DNA from: Botrimarina mediterranea
Lineage (GTDB): Bacteria; Planctomycetota; Planctomycetia; Pirellulales; Lacipirellulaceae
Assembly: GCF_007753265.1 (NCBI RefSeq)
Contig: NZ_CP036349.1
Location: 4,001,363-4,065,362 of the forward strand
Length of the DNA: 64,000 nucleotides
Direction: 5' to 3'
Numbering within the stretch: the first letter of the stretch is position 1; the number at the start of each line of letters is the position of its first letter. Below are positions 52,653-60,108 of the stretch, piece by piece. Under the pieces are notes generated by a model. The model was not told the DNA's origin and searched no databases. It saw only the letters and a program-made list of their open reading frames with translations. The position numbers were made by a program, and so were the translations under genes.

Positions 52653-54360
52653 GCGCCGTGGGCTGCCGCCCTCGGCTGAGGTCTCCTCCAAAGAATCCGT
52701 AATCCGAAATCTCCAATCCGCAATCGTTCTTCCCTCGTTCCCCGTCCCTAACCCCTCACCCCTCCCCCATGATCTGCGTCTCGATCGGCCGCAGCCGGCA
52801 CAAGCACATGCTGGCGGAGCACAAGCACCTCGCCGAGCAGGGTGCGAAGCTGGTCGAGCTGCGCTTGGACTACATCAGCTCGCGCGTGAACCTCGGCCGT
52901 CTGCTGACCGACCGGCCGACGCCGGTGATCGTCACCTACCGGCGTGAAGAGGACGGCGGCAAGTACGCGGGCTCCGAGGAGCAGCGGATGAAGGCGATCC
53001 GCGAGGCGATCGTCCTCGGCGCGGATTACGTCGATATCGAAGAGGACATCGCCGACAAGATCCCGCGGTACGGCAAGACCAAGCGGATCGTCAGCTACCA
53101 CAACTTCCGCCACACGCCGGACGACCTCGAAGAGCTTCATGCGCGGATGGCGGCGATGGACGCCGACGTGGTGAAGATCGCCACCATGGCCCAGCGCCCG
53201 CGAGACAACGTGCGGATGCTCGAGCTGGTGAAGAACGCGACGGTGCCGACCGTCGGCATGTGCATGGGGGACATCGGCACGCCGTCGCGGATCCTCGGCG
53301 CGCGATTCGGGGCGCCCTTCACGTACGCGACGTTCCACCACGAACGCACCCTCGCGCCGGGGCAGCTGTCGTTCCAGCAGATGAGCGAGGTCTACAATTA
53401 CGAGAAGATCGGCCCCGAGACGGCCGTCTACGGCGTCGTGGCCGACCCGGTAGCGCACAGCCTCAGCCCGCACATCCACAACGCGGCGTTCCGCGCGCAC
53501 GAAGTGAACGCGGTGTACGTGCCGTTCCGGGTGCCGCCGGACTCGTTGGGCGAGTTCATGGAAGACGCGCCGCGGCTGGGGCTGCGGGGGCTGTCGGTGA
53601 CGATCCCGCACAAGGAAGCGATCGCCGCCCACCTGACGAAGGTCGATCCGGCCGCCAAGGGGATCGCCGCGGTCAACACCGTCGTGATCCGTGACGATCA
53701 GGTCGTCGGCTACAACACCGACTACAAGGGGGCGATGGACGCGCTGGAGCACGGCTTGCGCGGCCCGAACGAAGAAGCGATCGCCGGCGCGGCCAGCCCG
53801 CTGACTGGCAAGCGGGTGATGGTGCTCGGCGCCGGGGGCGTGTCGCGGGCCGTTCTTTACGGCTTGCAGAAGCGCGGCGCGCAGGTGACGATTTCGAGCC
53901 GCACCAAGGCGCGGGCCGAGACACTCGCCAAGGAGTTCGGCGCGCGGGCGATCGAGTGGGCCGCCCGACACAACCCCGACGTCGACGTGCTGGTCAACGG
54001 CACGCCGATCGGCATGCACCCCAACGTCGATGAGTCCCCCTACGGCAAGGCCCACCTGCGCCCGTCGATGGTGGTGTTCGACACCGTGTACAACCCCGAA
54101 TCGACGCTGCTGGTGAAAGAAGCCCGCGACCACGGCTGCCGCGTGGTGACGGGCGTCGAGATGTTCATCCGCCAAGCGTCGCTGCAGTACCTGTTGTTCA
54201 CGGGGGATGATCCGCCGTTCGATGTGATGCGCGAGACGCTGAAGCGGATCATCGGACCGGTGAAGTACTAGGCAGGGGCTAGGGGTTGGGGGTTAGGGGC
54301 TGAGGGATTTACGGATTGGATTGGAATGAGGCCTCAGCCGAGGGCGGCAGCCCACGGCGC
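52653..54360. repeat. nested inverted repeats enclosing aroDE
   Basis: Outer arms 52653-52681 and 54332-54360 are perfect over 29 bp (GCGCCGTGGGCTGCCGCCCT start). Inside each is an AATCCG-word stretch (52694-52725; inverted at 54307-54325) and then a CCCCTAACCCCT-type stretch (about 52735-52766; inverted at 54274-54305). So the left flank is mirrored on the right in three layers, with aroDE alone between. Confidence 0.9.
52769..54271 (+). CDS. aroDE: bifunctional 3-dehydroquinate dehydratase / shikimate dehydrogenase
   Basis: The product has 500 residues. Residues 1-~225 are a type I dehydroquinate dehydratase with the Schiff-base Lys in DADVVKIATMAQ (residue ~135) and the catalytic His in SYHNF. 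Residues ~230-500 are shikimate dehydrogenase: VYGVVADPVAHSLSP, SVTIPHKE (catalytic Lys), VNTVV and VLGAGGVSRAVLYGL for NADP. Both steps of the shikimate pathway are in one chain, as in plants and Chlamydiae; in bacteria this fusion is uncommon but known. aroK follows 123 bp downstream. Confidence 0.95.
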   Translation: MICVSIGRSRHKHMLAEHKHLAEQGAKLVELRLDYISSRVNLGRLLTDRPTPVIVTYRREEDGGKYAGSEEQRMKAIREAIVLGADYVDIEEDIADKIPRYGKTKRIVSYHNFRHTPDDLEELHARMAAMDADVVKIATMAQRPRDNVRMLELVKNATVPTVGMCMGDIGTPSRILGARFGAPFTYATFHHERTLAPGQLSFQQMSEVYNYEKIGPETAVYGVVADPVAHSLSPHIHNAAFRAHEVNAVYVPFRVPPDSLGEFMEDAPRLGLRGLSVTIPHKEAIAAHLTKVDPAAKGIAAVNTVVIRDDQVVGYNTDYKGAMDALEHGLRGPNEEAIAGAASPLTGKRVMVLGAGGVSRAVLYGLQKRGAQVTISSRTKARAETLAKEFGARAIEWAARHNPDVDVLVNGTPIGMHPNVDESPYGKAHLRPSMVVFDTVYNPESTLLVKEARDHGCRVVTGVEMFIRQASLQYLLFTGDDPPFDVMRETLKRIIGPVKY

Positions 54361-54393
54361 GCCACGCGCGACGCAACCGACCGCAAACGCTTT

Positions 54394-54915
54394 ATGCACC
54401 GCCTCTTCCTCATCGGCTATCGCGGCAGCGGCAAGAGCACTGTCGCGAGGCTCTTAGCGGAACGGCTTGGCTGGGCGTCCATCGATTCCGACGACGAGGT
54501 CGAACGCGAGGCGGGGAAGTCGATCGCCGCGATGTTTGCCGAGGACGGCGAGCCGGCGTTCCGCGACCTCGAAGAGCGGGTCGTCGCGTCGCTCTGCAAC
54601 CGCGACAAGACGGTGATCGCCCTCGGCGGCGGCGCCGTGCTGCGTGAGGCTTCGCGACGGCGGATGACAGCTGCGGGGCAGGTCGTCTACCTCACCGCGC
54701 CGGCGGCGACGCTCGCGGCCCGGATCGCCGGCGACGCGACCACCGCCAGCCGCCGACCTAGCTTGACCGGTCTTGCGGGCCTCGAAGAAGTCGAGCGCGT
54801 GTTGGCCGTCCGCGAGCCGATCTACCGAGAGTGTGCTACGGTTGCGATCGACGTCGATGGCCGGGCGCCCGAGGCGATCGCCGACGAGATCGTGGGCCAC
54901 TTCCAAGTGAAGTGA
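54394..54915 (+). CDS. aroK: shikimate kinase
   Basis: The product has 173 residues. ATG 54394 begins MHRLFLIGYRGSGKSTVARL with the P-loop at residues 8-15; an earlier in-frame start would translate repeat sequence. SIDSDDEVEREAG binds shikimate/Mg, VIALGGGAVL follows, and RxP (SRRPSLTG) is in the lid. It acts directly after AroDE in the pathway. Its TGA stop overlaps the first base of the CGCCAAGA hairpin at 54915. Confidence 0.95.
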   Translation: MHRLFLIGYRGSGKSTVARLLAERLGWASIDSDDEVEREAGKSIAAMFAEDGEPAFRDLEERVVASLCNRDKTVIALGGGAVLREASRRRMTAAGQVVYLTAPAATLAARIAGDATTASRRPSLTGLAGLEEVERVLAVREPIYRECATVAIDVDGRAPEAIADEIVGHFQVK

Positions 54916-55081
54916 ACCGCCAAGACGCCAAGAGCGCCAAGGGTCGCCAAGAAAAAGTGTCAGAGTGGATTAGCTGGATCGACGGGATGGCTTTGACTTC
55001 AACTCATCCTGTAAATCCTGTCGATCCCGTCTAAAAAATCTATCCCTGGCGATCCTTGGCGCTCTTGGCGTCTTGGCGGTT
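54915..55081. repeat. CGCCAAGA hairpin, empty copy 1
   Basis: Arms 54915-54951 and 55045-55081 match at 35 of 37 positions; the sequence is the same as the arms at 45636 and 46164. The 93-nt loop contains related words CATCCTGTAAATCCTGTCG and GGATCGACGGGATG that can pair imperfectly. It lies between the aroK stop and the start of the prepilin peptidase gene (ATG 55086). Confidence 0.93.
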
Positions 55082-55085
55082 AAAA

Positions 55086-56426
55086 ATGAACCTAGCTCTA
55101 GCCGTCGTCTTTGTTGTTGCGGCGGCAGCGGCTTCGCTCGCTAACGCGGCGACCTACGAATGGGCGTGGAACCGCCGCCGCTTCTCGCCGTGGCAACCGA
55201 CTCCCGAGGGCGTCGCGCCGCGTGGCTGGCTTGATCGGTTGCCGATCGTCGGTTGGCTGCGGCTGCGACGTGACTCCGGTCTGCTCGGTCGCGGCTTCTG
55301 GGTGCGGCCGATGGTGGTCGAGCTGTTGTTCGCCTCGGCGCTGGCGTGGCTCTGTTGGTGGGAGGTCGGCGCGCAGGGTCTCGTCGCGAAGCAAGTTGGT
55401 TCGTTAGCGATTGAGGCGCCGACAGCTTGGTTATGGGCGACATTTGCTTTTCACGCTGTGCTGGCGTGGTTGATGCTGGTTGCGTCGCTTATCGATCTCG
55501 ACGAGAAGACAATCCCCGACGAAATCACTGTGCCGGGCACGCTGATCGGACTGTTGCTCGCGACGTTGCTACCGATCGGGCTCTTGCCAAACGTCGAGGA
55601 CCGCCCTCAGCGGCCTGTTATGGGTGTCGCACTCGAGGAGCCCGGCGGCGGACAGCTCGTCGGCTCCTTCGGATTGAGTTGGCGCGTACCGACTTGGCTC
55701 GAACCCACGCACCTTGCGGCGCCGAACGATTGGCCGCGATCGCTGGAAGGTGGACCGAACAATCACCGTTCGCTGCTATTGGGACTCGGCTGCTTCGTCG
55801 TCTGGTGCTTCGCGTTGACGCCCCGGTTCTGGCGCACGCGTAAGGGCGTCGGCTTCGGTTTTGCGGTGATGCTGCGGCGTGTTGGCCGAGAGCTTCTGCG
55901 GCGGCCGCTGCGCGAGATTCTATTGCTCGGCGTGCTGTGGATCACGGCGACGTGGTTTACCGGCGGCGACGCGTGGCGCGGACTGCTGACGGCGCTGGTG
56001 GGGATGGTCGTCACCGGCGGCATGGTTTGGGCCGTGCGGATCGTCGGCTCGCTCGCGCTTCAACGCGAGGCGATGGGTTTCGGCGACGTGACGCTGATGA
56101 TGATGATCGGCGCGTTCGTCGGCTGGCAGGCGGGGCTGTTGGTGTTCTTCTTGGCGCCGTTCGCCGCCGTGCTGATCGCGGTGGCGCAGCTGATCCTCAA
56201 GCGCGACGACGAGATCCCCTACGGCCCCTACCTCTGCCTGGCGACCGGGGGCGTCGTCTGCCTGTGGGCCGTTGTCTGGCCGCGGAGCGAGGCCCTCTTC
56301 GGCATGGGGACGGTCCTGCCGGTGGTGCTGATTGTGTGCCTAGTGATGCTCGGCGTCCTGCTGGCGATCTGGCGGCAATTCAAGATTAGGGTGCTCGGTA
56401 TGAGCGAAGATTGGGGCGACGAGTAG
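55086..56426 (+). CDS. A24-family prepilin peptidase
   Basis: The product has 446 residues, long for the family because of an inserted ~90-residue segment between the catalytic Asp regions. About eight membrane helices are present. The two catalytic Asp are in LIDLDEKTIPDEI and GFGDVTLMMMIG, the conserved pair of type IV prepilin peptidases. The N-terminal zinc-binding Cys motif of PilD is missing. It may process the Tad-type pilins encoded at 59-61 kb. The gene starts five bases after the hairpin arm. Confidence 0.9.
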   Translation: MNLALAVVFVVAAAAASLANAATYEWAWNRRRFSPWQPTPEGVAPRGWLDRLPIVGWLRLRRDSGLLGRGFWVRPMVVELLFASALAWLCWWEVGAQGLVAKQVGSLAIEAPTAWLWATFAFHAVLAWLMLVASLIDLDEKTIPDEITVPGTLIGLLLATLLPIGLLPNVEDRPQRPVMGVALEEPGGGQLVGSFGLSWRVPTWLEPTHLAAPNDWPRSLEGGPNNHRSLLLGLGCFVVWCFALTPRFWRTRKGVGFGFAVMLRRVGRELLRRPLREILLLGVLWITATWFTGGDAWRGLLTALVGMVVTGGMVWAVRIVGSLALQREAMGFGDVTLMMMIGAFVGWQAGLLVFFLAPFAAVLIAVAQLILKRDDEIPYGPYLCLATGGVVCLWAVVWPRSEALFGMGTVLPVVLIVCLVMLGVLLAIWRQFKIRVLGMSEDWGDE

Positions 56427-56431
56427 TTTCT

Positions 56432-56518
56432 TGTGGGAGGGGTCTCCAGACCCCGATTACGCGCACCGCGCCGTTTCGGAATGCCTACCGTAATCGGGGT
56501 CTGGAGACCCCTCCCACA
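56432..56518. repeat. GTCTCCAGAC hairpin, copy 3
   Basis: Arms 56432-56461 and 56489-56518 are perfect over 30 bp. The 27-nt loop contains GCCGTTTCGGAATG, the reverse complement of CATTCCGAAACGGC in the loop of the copy at 22984, so this copy is inserted in the opposite orientation. Confidence 0.96.
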
Positions 56519-56539
56519 GCTCCACTTCGTTTCGCCAAC

Positions 56540-57007
56540 ATGCCCCTGCTCGAAACCATCACCGACCTCACCGCCGGCGCGGACGCGCTCTGTCGTCGGC
56601 GGTACGGTGTGATCGAGACGCGTGGCGGTGAGCTGGTGAGCGTCACGCTGCGTCCCTGGCCGCACCTGCTTTCGCTGCGGGAGTTGTGGCCGTTGGGCGA
56701 CGATTGGCGCCCCCCAGGACCGGCGGACCGCTGCCGGCTCTACTACAACCAGCCCTGCGGCTGCGAAGATTTTCTGGCGTTGCGTTACGCCGCCTGCACC
56801 GCTGGCGCCAGCTACAAGACGTTCCGAGCGGCGTTGACGGTCCTGGACGAGATCGCCGTCCTCAAAGGCTGCCGGGCCATCGTCTGCGACGCCGCCAACC
56901 GCCGCCTCTCAGACCGTATCTTGCGGCGAATGGGCTGGGAACCGCACGCCCCGATGTGGGGCCGCCGCAATTACATCCGACGCTTCGCGTCAGGGGCTAG
57001 GGGTTAA
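56540..57007 (+). CDS. conserved hypothetical, possibly GNAT-like
   Basis: The product has 155 residues from ATG 56540. Its features are LRPWPHLLSLRELWPLGDDW, CRLYYNQPCGCEDFLAL, and a C-terminal block SDRILRRMGWEPH that resembles the last helix-strand of GNAT acetyltransferases (RxLxRxGW). I cannot assign it with confidence. The last four residues (GARG) and the stop codon are encoded by a GGGGCTAGGGGTTAAGGGG repeat, so the C-terminus runs into repeat sequence. Confidence 0.72.
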   Translation: MPLLETITDLTAGADALCRRRYGVIETRGGELVSVTLRPWPHLLSLRELWPLGDDWRPPGPADRCRLYYNQPCGCEDFLALRYAACTAGASYKTFRAALTVLDEIAVLKGCRAIVCDAANRRLSDRILRRMGWEPHAPMWGRRNYIRRFASGARG

Positions 57008-57077
57008 GGGGCTGAGGGGCTGAGGGGGAGTGGTAGCAGCGTCTTCCCTCAGCCCCTTAGTTCCTCAGCCCCTCCCC
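56993..57077. repeat. GGGGCTGA-word hairpin
   Basis: The left side (56993-57027) has GGGGCTAG/GGGGTTAA/GGGGCTGA words; the right side (57046-57077) is the inverted version (CCCTCAGCCCCTTAG). Perfect pairing covers GGGGCTGAGGG. The same words occur at 54274-54305 and 52566-52575. Confidence 0.8.
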
Positions 57078-57163
57078 AAGCTCTCTTGGCCCCTCGGCGA
57101 GTGGTTGCTAGTCTCCCGCCGCTTGTAAGAGCAACTGCTGCCGCCGGCCCCCTGCCAAGCGTC

Positions 57164-58006
57164 ATGGCTCGATACTCGGTTCCCTGCCTGTGCCTCTGCC
57201 TGTTGTTCGCAACGGGATGCGGTCGGGTTGTGTTCCGGCCCAACGGCACAGCGCCCGGTCAGCCCCAACCGGTGACGCTCACCTACGACCAGCAGCAGCA
57301 GATCGCGCAGCGTGAGCAAGACCTGCAACGCCGCGCCGATCAGCTCGACCGCGACAACCAAGAGCTCGAGTCGCTCTTGGCCCAGTCGCGTCAACAGGTG
57401 CAATTGCTCGGCGACCAAGTGACCGCCACGCAGGACCAGCTTCGCGCCACGGCCGAGCGGCTCGCCTCGACGCAGAGCGACAACACCCAGCTACAAAACC
57501 GCACGCAAGAGCTGCTCGCTTCGACTCAGGCACAGACGAAGACGATCGGCTTCGCGCCGAACAGCTCGCTGCTGCAACCGATCCAGCTCCGCGGCCTGAC
57601 AGGCGTCGATATCCGCCAGGATGGCGACGTGATCCGCGTCGCGCTCCCCGCGGACCAAGTCTTCTACACCAACACGGCCCAACTACAGCCGACCGGCGAG
57701 CGACTTGTGACGAACGTCGCCACGCAGCTAATGGAGGCCTACCCGGGCCACATGATCGGCGTCGAGGGCCACACGGACGGGGCGCCCAGCGCCTCGGCCC
57801 AGTTCCCCACGGCCCAGCACCTGTCGGTCGCCCAAGCGACAGCGGCTTACGACGCCCTGCGGCGCACAGGGGTGCCGGCCGCCCAGCTCTTCACCGTTGG
57901 CCAAGGCGCCAACCACCCGCTGGTCTCCAACGCCACCGAAGCGGGCCGGCAGAAGAACCGCCGGCTTGAGTTGGTGGTGTATCCCGAGACGGTCCGTCGC
58001 CGCTAG
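57164..58006 (+). CDS. OmpA-family lipoprotein with coiled coil
   Basis: The product has 280 residues from ATG 57164. The leader ends LLFATGC, a lipobox. Residues ~40-130 form a Gln-rich coiled coil (LQRRADQLDRDNQELESLL). The C-terminal ~130 residues are an OmpA domain that binds peptidoglycan: HMIGVEGHTDGAPSAS, LSVAQATAAYDAL and GQKNRRLELVV-like NRRLELVV. It tethers the outer membrane to the cell wall, which fits a planctomycete with a thin peptidoglycan layer. Confidence 0.88.
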   Translation: MARYSVPCLCLCLLFATGCGRVVFRPNGTAPGQPQPVTLTYDQQQQIAQREQDLQRRADQLDRDNQELESLLAQSRQQVQLLGDQVTATQDQLRATAERLASTQSDNTQLQNRTQELLASTQAQTKTIGFAPNSSLLQPIQLRGLTGVDIRQDGDVIRVALPADQVFYTNTAQLQPTGERLVTNVATQLMEAYPGHMIGVEGHTDGAPSASAQFPTAQHLSVAQATAAYDALRRTGVPAAQLFTVGQGANHPLVSNATEAGRQKNRRLELVVYPETVRRR

Positions 58007-58054
58007 GTAGCGTCCGCTGGGTGGACCTTGGCGTTCGCTTTCTCCTGCTTTGTC

Positions 58055-58124
58055 ACTCCGCTTCCTGACGGGCGCGGCTCAATTTAGTTGGCTTCTTTGA
58101 GCCGCGCCCGTCAGGAAGCGGAGT
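58055..58124. repeat. perfect 28-bp inverted repeat, 14-nt loop
   Basis: Arms 58055-58082 and 58097-58124 are fully complementary (arm contains TTCCTGACGGGCGCGGCTC). It lies between the OmpA and hisH genes. No T-run follows. Confidence 0.95.
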
Positions 58125-58261
58125 AGATCGTACGACCAACCGCCAACCACGGTACGCCCGGCATCTGGTCACCAGGCGAACCCCGGGCGAGAATAGGGGC
58201 CCTTTGTTGACGCCCCGCAGCGTTACCCTCAAACCCGCCGCCTCAAGCCTCACCGCCTCCC

Positions 58262-58876
58262 TTGCTCGCGATCGTCGATTACGGAATGGCCAATCTCCGC
58301 AGCGTGCAGAAGGCGCTGGAGAAGGTGGGGCACGCGGCGACGATCACGTCCGACCCGGCCGACGTCGCCCGCGCCGAGCGGGTCATCCTGCCGGGCGTCG
58401 GCGCCTCGGCGGACGCGCTCGCCGCGGTGCGGACGCAGGGGCTCGAAGGCCCGCTCAAGGACTTCATCGCTTCGGGCAAGCCGTTCCTGGGCATCTGCCT
58501 GGGGCTGCAGATGCTCTACGACTGGAGCTACGAGGACGGCGAGCACCGCGGCCTCGGCGTGCTGCCCGGCAAGGTGGTGCGCTTCGAAGTGCCCGCCGAG
58601 CTGAAGGTCCCACACATGGGCTGGAACCAGGTGCGGTTCGTCCACCGCCCGCCGATCTTCGAGGGCATCGAAGAGGGCGCGTACTTCTACTTCGTGCACT
58701 CGTACCACGTCGTGAACGACGACCCGTCGGTCATCGCCACCGAGACCGATTACGGCGGTCCGTTCTGTTCGAGCGTTTGGCGCGGCAATCTCTTCGCCAC
58801 GCAGTTCCACCCCGAGAAGAGCCAAACGGCGGGCTTACGGGTGTTGAAGAACTTCGCGGAACTACCGCTGGGTTGA
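58262..58876 (+). CDS. hisH: imidazole glycerol phosphate synthase, glutaminase subunit
   Basis: The product has 204 residues, starting at TTG 58262 ([19 protein letters not shown]); no ATG or GTG fits the family N-terminus. The glutaminase triad is present: Cys in [11 protein letters not shown] and His/Glu in TQFHPEKSQ. With HisF it makes imidazole glycerol phosphate and AICAR in histidine synthesis. hisF is not in the window and no other his gene is adjacent. Confidence 0.95.
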   Translation: MLAIVDYGMANLRSVQKALEKVGHAATITSDPADVARAERVILPGVGASADALAAVRTQGLEGPLKDFIASGKPFLGICLGLQMLYDWSYEDGEHRGLGVLPGKVVRFEVPAELKVPHMGWNQVRFVHRPPIFEGIEEGAYFYFVHSYHVVNDDPSVIATETDYGGPFCSSVWRGNLFATQFHPEKSQTAGLRVLKNFAELPLG

Positions 58877-59178
58877 GTGCAACCGCGTCGTTACCGGCGC
58901 CAGCGACGGTCGAGCCGAGCCGTCAGCGTCAGCGCCCCGTGTGCGCCAACACGCCCTTACCAGCGACCGGCGCTCGACTCCGACCACTGACGCAGCCGGC
59001 TCGCTTGCGGATTGCGGGTCTCACAACCGACGGCGGCGCCGCTCGTGACGGTTATGCGGGGCTGAACGCTTGGCGTTCATTCATCGCCCCACGTCCCAAG
59101 CCAGGGCATGACGTAGGTTTGCCGTAGGCGCCGAGAGGTATTCCGGCGCCCGGTCCGCGCTTGCAGGAGCCGCTAGGC
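58877..59178. other. 302-bp region with inverted CGAGCCG words
   Basis: No gene is visible. It contains CGACGGTCGAGCCGAGCCGT near 58907, partly self-complementary words of the same type as 47037 and 48681, and a small hairpin TGAACGCTTGGCGTTCA at 59061-59077. A ribosome binding site AGGAG at 59165-59169 serves the next gene. Confidence 0.5.
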
Positions 59179-59619
59179 ATGAACGCCCGCCGAAGAACGT
59201 ACATCGATCCCGAAGTGCAGGGCGCGCTCGCGCGGCGGCTCGTGCTGCACTGGGCGATTTTCATCATCGCGGCGGCGATGTTGATCTTCGGTATGAACTG
59301 GCTCAGCGACCCGTTCACTCCGGCCACGACGCACTTCCAACGGATGACCAGCGACTACGGGCCGGCGCTGCTGGTGCTCGTCTGCCTGGCGCCGATTTTT
59401 GTGTTCGATGCGGTGCGTCTCAGCAACCGCTTCACGGGACCGATGCTGCGGTTCAAGAACGCGGCGAAGTCGCTCGCCTCGGGCGAGAGGCCCGCCAAGA
59501 TACAGCTTCGACGCGGAGACTTTTGGCAAGAGGTCGCGGCCGACTTCAACCGGGTGATCGATCGTTTCGATCCCTCCGCCAAGCCGGACCACCAACCGCC
59601 CTCCACCACCAGCCTGTAG
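59179..59619 (+). CDS. two-helix membrane protein with HAMP-like segment
   Basis: The product has 146 residues from ATG 59179, with AGGAG nine bases upstream. Two membrane helices (AIFIIAAAMLIFGMNWL and ALLVLVCLAPIFVFDAV) are followed by RLSNRFTGPMLRFKNAAKSL and LASGERPAKIQL, a HAMP-like linker. No signalling output domain follows. It is the first gene of the Tad-type operon (gaps of 38, 10 and 3 bp to the next genes), suggesting a helper role in pilus or envelope assembly. Confidence 0.8.
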   Translation: MNARRRTYIDPEVQGALARRLVLHWAIFIIAAAMLIFGMNWLSDPFTPATTHFQRMTSDYGPALLVLVCLAPIFVFDAVRLSNRFTGPMLRFKNAAKSLASGERPAKIQLRRGDFWQEVAADFNRVIDRFDPSAKPDHQPPSTTSL

Positions 59620-59661
59620 TGGCAGCCCGTAATTGCAGCCTGCAGTAGCAGCCTGTCGTGG
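59614..59661. repeat. short tandem repeat between operon genes
   Basis: CAGCCTGTAGTGG-like words of 13-14 nt occur about four times (CAGCCTGTAGTGG, CAGCCCGTAATTG, CAGCCTGCAGTAG, CAGCCTGTCGTGG). The first covers the stop codon of the HAMP-like gene and the last covers the GTG start of the TadE gene. Confidence 0.8.
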
Positions 59662-60098
59662 CGCCAGTAGCCTCCGCGAAGAGACCAGCCGCCGTGTTCC
59701 ATCCCAACCGACCAGCGCGACGTGGCGTCGCGGCGACTGAGTTTGCCGTGTGCCTTCCCGTGCTCATGCTGTTGCTGCTGGGGACCATCGAGTGTTGCTC
59801 GATGATCTTCCTGAAGCAGACGCTCGCCGTCGCCGCCTACGAAGGGGGGCACGCCGCGCTCGCCCCTGGCGCGACGTCGGCCCAGGCCCGCGTGGCTGCC
59901 GAAGCAATCCTCACCGAGCGCCGCATCGCGGGCGGCTCGGTCGAGATTGCCCCCAGGCCGCTGGAGTCGATCGCCGAGGGCGAGTTCTTCGATATCCGCG
60001 TCAGCGCACCAACCAACGCCAACCGCATCCTGCCGCTCAACTTCTTCGGGGGTCGTACGCTGACGGCGACGGCCTCCTTCATGAGAGAGAACCTCTAG
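59658..60098 (+). CDS. TadE-like pilus assembly protein
   Basis: The product has 146 residues with a GTG start at 59658. The TadE pattern is clear: a basic Arg-Arg-Gly before TEFAVCLPVLMLLLLGTIE, with the Glu at position +5 of the prepilin-like cleavage site, then a periplasmic domain (LKQTLAVAAYEGGHAAL). TadE/TadF are minor pseudopilins of tight-adherence pili, cleaved by a prepilin peptidase. It is in a four-gene operon. Confidence 0.88.
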   Translation: MAPVASAKRPAAVFHPNRPARRGVAATEFAVCLPVLMLLLLGTIECCSMIFLKQTLAVAAYEGGHAALAPGATSAQARVAAEAILTERRIAGGSVEIAPRPLESIAEGEFFDIRVSAPTNANRILPLNFFGGRTLTATASFMRENL

Positions 60099-60108
60099 GA
60101 ACGACCAC

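Noticed and set aside
52748-54175. Long minus-strand open frame opposite aroDE
   Set aside because: Shadow frame, His/Arg/Val-rich, no recognisable domain.
12060-58124. All long hairpins as rho-independent terminators
   Set aside because: Only 7159-7196, 17034-17068 and 45595-45630 have the short stem plus T-run; the long hairpins do not, and the one at 23886 is in a divergent promoter region.
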